In this document: positions 55,538-59,681 of the stretch, one piece after another | How the letters are laid out: each line of letters starts with the position of its first letter | Position numbering within the stretch: position 1 is the stretch's first letter | From: Alphaproteobacteria bacterium LSUCC0719 | GTDB taxonomy: Bacteria; Pseudomonadota; Alphaproteobacteria; Puniceispirillales; Puniceispirillaceae | NCBI GenBank assembly: GCA_040839025.1 | Contig: JBFPJN010000008.1 | Span: 1-59,681 of the forward strand | DNA length: 59,681 nt | Direction: 5' to 3' | Made by a program: the position numbers and the translations under genes | The notes under the pieces: model-generated | What the model was told of the DNA's origin: nothing | The model's database searches: none | Seen by the model: only the letters and a program-made list of their open reading frames with translations

Positions 55538-55583
55538 ATGCCTGCCGCCGCCGGAACCTGCCGGCGGCGGGTATTCGATATGC

Positions 55584-56774
55584 CTACTTTACGATTGAGG
55601 CGACGACGCCTGCACCGACGGTACGACCGCCTTCACGGATGGCGAAGCGAAGACCTTCATCCATCGCGATCGGCGCGATCAGCGTGACCGTCATCGCGAT
55701 ATTGTCGCCAGGCATCACCATCTCGGTGCCCGACGGCAGCTCGACCGAACCGGTCACATCCGTCGTCCGGAAGTAGAATTGCGGGCGATAGTTCGAGAAG
55801 AACGGCGTATGACGACCACCCTCTTCCTTCGTCAGAACATAGGCCTCGCACTTGAACTCGGTATGCGGCGTGATCGAACCCGGTGCCGACAGAACCTGGC
55901 CGCGCTCGACATCCTCACGCTTCGTGCCGCGAAGCAGAACACCGACATTGTCGCCGGCCTCGCCCTGGTCCAGAAGCTTGCGGAACATCTCAACACCCGT
56001 GCAGGTCGTCTTCGTGGTGTCCTTCAGACCCACAATCTCGATCTCTTCACCAACATTCACAATGCCGCGCTCGATACGACCCGTCACAACCGTGCCACGA
56101 CCCGAAATCGAGAACACATCCTCGATCGGCATCAGGAACGGCTGGTCCTTCGGACGCTCGGGCTGCGGAATGTAATCGTCAACTGCCGCCATCAGCTCGC
56201 GGATCGCATCCGCACCAATCGCCGCATCACCATCCTCAAGAGCCGCCAGCGCAGACCCCTTCACAATCGGAATGTCGTCGCCGGGAAACTCATAGCTCGA
56301 CAGCAGCTCGCGGATCTCCATCTCCACAAGCTCCAGAAGCTCCTCATCGTCAACCTGGTCGACCTTGTTCATGAATACGCACAGCGCCGGAACACCAACC
56401 TGGCGCGCCAGAAGAATATGCTCGCGGGTCTGCGGCATCGGGCCGTCAGCCGCCGACACAACCAGAATCGCGCCATCCATCTGCGCCGCACCCGTGATCA
56501 TGTTCTTCACATAATCGGCGTGACCGGGACAATCCACATGCGCATAGTGACGGTTCTCCGTCTCATACTCGACATGGGCCGTCGAAATCGTGATCCCGCG
56601 GGCACGCTCCTCAGGTGCCTTGTCAATCTGATCATAGGCCTGAAACTCAGCGCCGCCTGCCTCAGCCATAACCTTCGTAATCGCCGCCGTCAGCGTCGTC
56701 TTGCCATGGTCAACATGGCCAATCGTGCCAATGTTCACATGAGGCTTGGAACGATCAAACTTCTCCTTGGACAT
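55584..56774 (-). CDS. tuf: Elongation factor Tu, copy 2
   Basis: The 396-residue protein is identical to copy 1 at 19936-21126. The nucleotide sequences also agree wherever I compared them, and translations of other frames are identical too. Identity begins at the ATG (plus no upstream bases) and ends about 3 bp past the stop, after which flanks are unrelated. This copy lies between tRNA-Tyr and tRNA-Trp, the arrangement of the tufB-type locus. The ribosome binding site differs from that of copy 1, so expression may differ. Confidence 0.99.
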   Translation of the reverse strand: MSKEKFDRSKPHVNIGTIGHVDHGKTTLTAAITKVMAEAGGAEFQAYDQIDKAPEERARGITISTAHVEYETENRHYAHVDCPGHADYVKNMITGAAQMDGAILVVSAADGPMPQTREHILLARQVGVPALCVFMNKVDQVDDEELLELVEMEIRELLSSYEFPGDDIPIVKGSALAALEDGDAAIGADAIRELMAAVDDYIPQPERPKDQPFLMPIEDVFSISGRGTVVTGRIERGIVNVGEEIEIVGLKDTTKTTCTGVEMFRKLLDQGEAGDNVGVLLRGTKREDVERGQVLSAPGSITPHTEFKCEAYVLTKEEGGRHTPFFSNYRPQFYFRTTDVTGSVELPSGTEMVMPGDNIAMTVTLIAPIAMDEGLRFAIREGGRTVGAGVVASIVK

Positions 56775-56906
56775 GCCAGCCCGTCCTCTTCTTCTGTCTG
56801 CCGGACCGGCCTGCATGGCACGGCACCGGGTATGTTGAACCTGAAATCCCGATCGCGGCTGCCGCCGGGATCGGGGTGGCGGCAGGCCGCCCCATCAATC
56901 AGGCAG

Positions 56907-56991
56907 TGGTGGTGAGGGTAGGATTCGAACCTACGTACGCTACGCGGGCAGATTTACAGTCTGCTGCCTTTAACCACTCGGCCACCTCACC
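56907..56991 (-). tRNA. tRNA-Tyr(GTA)
   Basis: An 85-nt class II tRNA with acceptor GGTGAGG/CCTCACC, discriminator A, encoded CCA, anticodon loop CTGTAAA (anticodon GTA) and a variable arm. It lies 132 bp before tuf2 in the same direction. The gap contains a GC-rich palindromic stretch CCCGATC...GATCGGG near 56850-56872, possibly a processing site. Confidence 0.97.
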
Positions 56992-57060
56992 GGTTTGCCT
57001 GATGCGTCTGTACGGATTACGTGATACGAAATAACGCTACCTTGTAACAGACGCCAAGCG

Positions 57061-57087
57061 ATTAGAAAAGCAGCGCCGGTTTGTCAA
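57061..57087 (-). promoter_or_regulatory. Promoter of the tRNA-Tyr/tuf2/tRNA-Trp transcript
   Basis: On the minus strand, a perfect TTGACA (57082-57087) and TCTAAT (57061-57066) with a 15-bp spacer (or TAATCG at 17 bp) lie about 70 bp before tRNA-Tyr. The divergent gap also holds an 8-bp inverted repeat GCGTCTGT/ACAGACGC (57004-57011 and 57047-57054). Confidence 0.65.
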
Positions 57088-57102
57088 CAGAGAAGTCACC
57101 AA

Positions 57103-58026
57103 ATGCACCCTGATCGAGGCAAAAAACGACCAGCACGCCCGCGGCCGAAAACCGCACCGCACCGCCGCCAGCATCCTGCCGATGGCGGCAGGCAGCAGAT
57201 TGCCGGCCCGAAACCGCCGGGTGGCGCCCATTTCCTGTGGGGCCGGCATGCTGTTCTGGCGGCGCTTGCAAATTCCGAACGGCGCGTGGCCACACTTCAC
57301 GCCACAACGGACGCGGCGGCCGAATTGCGCGCCGCGATCGCCGCGCTGCCGGCGGCGCGCCGGGACGAACTGCCCACCATTACCGAGACCGAGCGCAAAC
57401 GCCTCGATGCCGTGACCTCGACAGCCGCCAGGACTTCGACAGCCGATGGTGACAAGGTGGTCCATCAGGGCATGCTGGCCGCGGTATGGCCGCTTGATGC
57501 GCCCGATCTTGCCGATTTTCTGGACAGCACCACCGGCGCGGTTCGCCTGCTCTGCCTTGATCAGCTGTCCGACCCGCGCAATGTCGGGGCCATCCTCAGA
57601 AGCGGTCTGGCACTTGGCGCCAGCGCCGTCATCACCACCCACCGGCACGCGCCCGAGGAATCCGGGCTTCTGGCCCGTGCCGCCGCAGGCGCGCTCGAAC
57701 ATCTGCCGATGATCCGGGTGGTCAATCTGGCCCGGGCGATCGAAACCATGCAGCAAGCCGAAATTACCGTCACCGGCCTTGCCGCCGACGGCGAGATGGA
57801 GGTCAGGGATCTTGCCGCCATCGACCGGCTTGCCATTGTTCTGGGCGGCGAAGGCGCAGGGCTGCGCCATCTGACGAGGCGACATTGCGACCATCTGGTG
57901 CGGATCGAGATTTCATCGCGATCGGAAAGCCTGAATGTATCGATTGCCGCCGCCATCGCGCTTCATGCTGCCGGGAATACTGGCGGGCATGCTGGCGGGC
58001 ATGGTGATGGAACCGGGGGCATCTGA
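57103..58026 (+). CDS. rlmB: SpoU-family 23S rRNA 2'-O-methyltransferase
   Basis: RlmB methylates a guanosine ribose in the peptidyl-transferase loop of 23S rRNA (G2251 in E. coli). The 307-residue product has a basic N-terminal tail (about 1-40), the substrate-binding L30e-like domain (FLWGRHAVLAAL, about 44-125) and the knotted SPOUT domain with LLCLDQLSDPRNVGAILRSG, AIVLGGEGAGLR and SLNVSIAAAIALH. The C-terminal Gly/His-rich tail includes a 12-bp in-frame tandem duplication (57977-58002). Divergent from tRNA-Tyr, the usual neighbour. Confidence 0.93.
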   Translation: MHPDRGKKRPARPRPKTAPHRRQHPADGGRQQIAGPKPPGGAHFLWGRHAVLAALANSERRVATLHATTDAAAELRAAIAALPAARRDELPTITETERKRLDAVTSTAARTSTADGDKVVHQGMLAAVWPLDAPDLADFLDSTTGAVRLLCLDQLSDPRNVGAILRSGLALGASAVITTHRHAPEESGLLARAAAGALEHLPMIRVVNLARAIETMQQAEITVTGLAADGEMEVRDLAAIDRLAIVLGGEGAGLRHLTRRHCDHLVRIEISSRSESLNVSIAAAIALHAAGNTGGHAGGHGDGTGGI

Positions 58027-58542
58027 CCGCCCCCCACCTTCGATCACCGACGGTCAGGTGGCGTGCCCCGGCCCCGCGCACGATAGAATGACCTTTCATA
58101 ACGCGGCGGCGGTGACCGCCGGCTTGCCGGTCGCCGTGCCGCGCGACCCTCCAACCGTGCCCAGGACGAGATCTCGTCCACCGGTGGCGGGGTGGCTTCC
58201 GCTTTCATCCGCGATATCGGTTCAGCGAGATCGGATCTACCGCCGGGATCAGAAGACAGACAGGCACCGGGGCTGGACCCAGACTGGATATAGGACCGGA
58301 CCCACCATGACCGGCCCCGCCACCAGGTGGCGAGACGCGCCCGAAAGGATTGGTTTCTTTGGTCCATCCATAACATTTCGTGATGCGCTCCATTGCCAGT
58401 TGTGATGCATATCAGGCATCTGATTTATTTACAGTTTTGGTTAATGCGCCCTAGTCTGTCCAACGACAAAAAATGATTGCTTCGATCAAAAGTTGTGATG
58501 ACAGACGTTGTGATGACAGACGTTGTGATGACAGGAGTTGTG
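58027..58542. other. 516-bp gap between rlmB and the LysR gene
   Basis: I see no convincing gene here. It holds GC-rich inverted repeats near 58110-58145 without a U-tract, and then AT-richer DNA. The dyad GATGC-N7-GCATC (58404-58420) about 120 bp before the LysR start has the T-N11-A-like form of a LysR-type operator, which is only a candidate. TTTACA (58429-58434) might be a -35 element. Confidence 0.4.
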
Positions 58543-58545
58543 ATG
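58483..58545 (+). repeat. 15-bp in-frame tandem repeat at the LysR gene start
   Basis: ATGACAGACGTTGTG is repeated at 58498 and 58513, then a variant ATGACAGGAGTTGTG at 58528, ending at the ATG at 58543. The variant unit differs so that it contains AGGAG, an ideal ribosome binding site for ATG 58543. All the ATGs are in the same frame as the LysR gene. Confidence 0.9.
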
Positions 58546-59439
58546 GACGGCACCACCATCCGGAACTTCGACATTGCCACCCTACGGTCCTTTGTGACGG
58601 TGGCCGAGCTTGGCGGCGTGACGCGCGCCGCCGCGCGTTTGAACCTGACCCAGTCGGCTGTCTCGATGCAGTTGAAACGGCTGGAAACAACGCTTGACCA
58701 ACAGCTTGTCGAGCGGGCCGGCCGCGGGGTTTGCCTGACCCGCGAGGGAGAACAGCTTCTGGGCTATGGCCGTCGGATCCTGACGCTGCATGACGAGGCG
58801 TGGCAGCGGATGACGCATCATGCCTTTGAAGGGCGGGTCGGCTTCGGCGTGCCGGACGATCTGGTTGATCTCCTTGTCAGCCCGGTGATGCGTGATTTTG
58901 CGGCTGAATTTCCGCGCGCACGGGTCGACCTGACGTCATCATTCACGCGCCAGCTGATCGAACAATTCAATGACGGGCAGCATGACGTGATCCTGACAAC
59001 CGAACCGCTGGATGTCGGCACCGGCGAATGCCTCTATCGCGGACCGCTGAAATGGTATGTCGGACAGGGAAGCCTGGTTTGGAAAGAGCGGCCGCTGCCA
59101 CTGGCGACAAAACCCGAATGCGCCTTCCTGCCAGTTGTGGCTGCGGCGCTTGAAAATGCCGGGATCCCCTGGGAAAGACCCTATGCGGCCACGCATTGGC
59201 GCGATCTTGAGGCTTTTGTCAATGCCGGCCTGGCCGTGGAGACCAACATCTCGCTTGTCGTGGACGAGACACCGTCGCGCGTTCCGGTGCCGGCAGACGC
59301 CGGTCTGCCGCCATTGCCGGATTTCGGCATATTCCTCTATGTCCGTGACGGTGCGCCGGACCTCGCCCTGCAGCTGGCCGGTATGGTGCGTGATACCATT
59401 TTCGCCGCCGAGACCCCCATACGCCGCGCCACGCTATGA
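58543..59439 (+). CDS. LysR-family transcriptional regulator
   Basis: A 298-residue regulator with an N-terminal winged helix-turn-helix (TLRSFVTVAELGGVTRAAARLNLTQSAVSMQLKRLE, about residues 14-48) and a LysR effector domain (about residues 95-290). Its target is unknown: no divergent partner gene lies next to it, though a divergent promoter is conceivable. The chosen ATG has AGGAG five bases upstream. Upstream in-frame ATGs within the tandem repeat would add 5, 10 or 15 residues (TDVVM repeats). Confidence 0.92.
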   Translation: MDGTTIRNFDIATLRSFVTVAELGGVTRAAARLNLTQSAVSMQLKRLETTLDQQLVERAGRGVCLTREGEQLLGYGRRILTLHDEAWQRMTHHAFEGRVGFGVPDDLVDLLVSPVMRDFAAEFPRARVDLTSSFTRQLIEQFNDGQHDVILTTEPLDVGTGECLYRGPLKWYVGQGSLVWKERPLPLATKPECAFLPVVAAALENAGIPWERPYAATHWRDLEAFVNAGLAVETNISLVVDETPSRVPVPADAGLPPLPDFGIFLYVRDGAPDLALQLAGMVRDTIFAAETPIRRATL

Positions 59440-59469
59440 TTCACGGGAATGATTTACGGGAATGATTTA
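59438..59469 (+). repeat. 13-bp tandem duplication at the end of the LysR gene
   Basis: GATTCACGGGAAT (59438-59450) and GATTTACGGGAAT (59451-59463) are followed by a partial GATTTA. It overlaps the last codons and stop of the LysR gene. Confidence 0.8.
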
Positions 59470-59487
59470 TGCAATACGCGGCAGCTA

Positions 59488-59515
59488 TTGACGAATTACG
59501 GGTTTCTGGTAAAAC
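59488..59515 (+). promoter_or_regulatory. Candidate promoter for tRNA-Thr
   Basis: TTGACG (59488-59493) and TAAAAC (59510-59515) with a 16-bp spacer end 10 bp before the tRNA. The +1 would fall a few bases before the mature 5' end, as usual for tRNA genes. Confidence 0.55.
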
Positions 59516-59525
59516 CCAGCCCAGT

Positions 59526-59601
59526 GCTGGTGTGGCTCAATTGGTAGAGCACCCGATTTGTAATCGGGCGGTTGGGAGTTCGAGTCTCTCCACCAGCACC
59601 A
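59526..59601 (+). tRNA. tRNA-Thr(TGT)
   Basis: A 76-nt tRNA with acceptor GCTGGTG/CACCAGC, discriminator A, encoded CCA, anticodon stem CCCGA/TCGGG and loop TTTGTAA, anticodon TGT. It reads out of the window. Downstream, TGACGTACA is repeated at 59655 and 59667. Confidence 0.97.
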
Positions 59602-59681
59602 TTCCTTCATGTACATCACTGATATGTCAGCATTTTATGTGCTAACAGGTCAGGTGACGTACAGGATGACGTACAATCAAT

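Noticed and set aside
36248-55583. Prophage or integrative island
   Set aside because: No integrase, transposase, phage or conjugation gene, and no matching direct repeats were seen at the two ends.

Overview
The window looks like a GC-rich alphaproteobacterial chromosome. The evidence is an F1-ATPase assembly chaperone of the ATP12 family, a short zinc-free adenylate kinase inside the spc operon, no rpmJ after secY, and the joined block rplKAJL-rpoBC / rpsLG-fusA-tuf / S10-spc-alpha. A TAXI-type TRAP system and several ABC importers suggest a marine heterotroph, possibly of the SAR116 type, but that assignment is only inference from content.

Layout. Bases 1-2014 hold tRNA-Leu(GAG) on the minus strand and a plus-strand pair, allE (ureidoglycine aminohydrolase) overlapping lipB (octanoyltransferase). 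Bases 2011-5836 are a tightly packed minus-strand run: rarA, crcB, an RluC-type pseudouridine synthase, the ATP12 chaperone and one unrecognised small gene. A strong terminator at 5874-5905 separates this run from the ribosomal super-cluster. Bases 5928-36247 read entirely on the minus strand, in transcription order: secE, nusG, rplK, rplA, rplJ, rplL, rpoB, rpoC, then (new promoter) rpsL, rpsG, fusA, tuf1, rpsJ, rplC, rplD, rplW, rplB, rpsS, rplV, rpsC, rplP, rpmC, rpsQ, rplN, rplX, rplE, rpsN, rpsH, rplF, rplR, rpsE, rpmD, rplO, secY, adk, (near-consensus promoter) rpsM, rpsK, rpoA, rplQ.

Bases 36.3-55.4 kb are a block almost wholly of solute transport: an MFS exporter, a DMT permease, an odd SDR protein, a polar amino-acid ABC importer, a YeeE/TsuA-like sulfur transporter with a previously uncalled 56-residue Cys-rich partner and a secreted rhodanese, an oligopeptide-type ABC importer and a TAXI-TRAP system. 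On the far side of this block lie tRNA-Trp, a second tuf, tRNA-Tyr and a divergent rlmB. In many bacteria tRNA-Tyr, tuf, tRNA-Trp, secE and nusG are contiguous, so the transporter block appears to have been placed exactly between tRNA-Trp and secE. A terminator now follows tRNA-Trp. The window ends with a LysR regulator and tRNA-Thr(TGT).

Other recurring structure. Short tandem duplications (9-20 bp) sit at the ends of many accessory genes, including arrays that carry one ATG per unit just upstream of two genes. All three genes for secreted solute-binding proteins are followed by a GC-rich stem-loop before the permease genes. The two tuf genes appear identical in sequence, with identity stopping at the gene ends.
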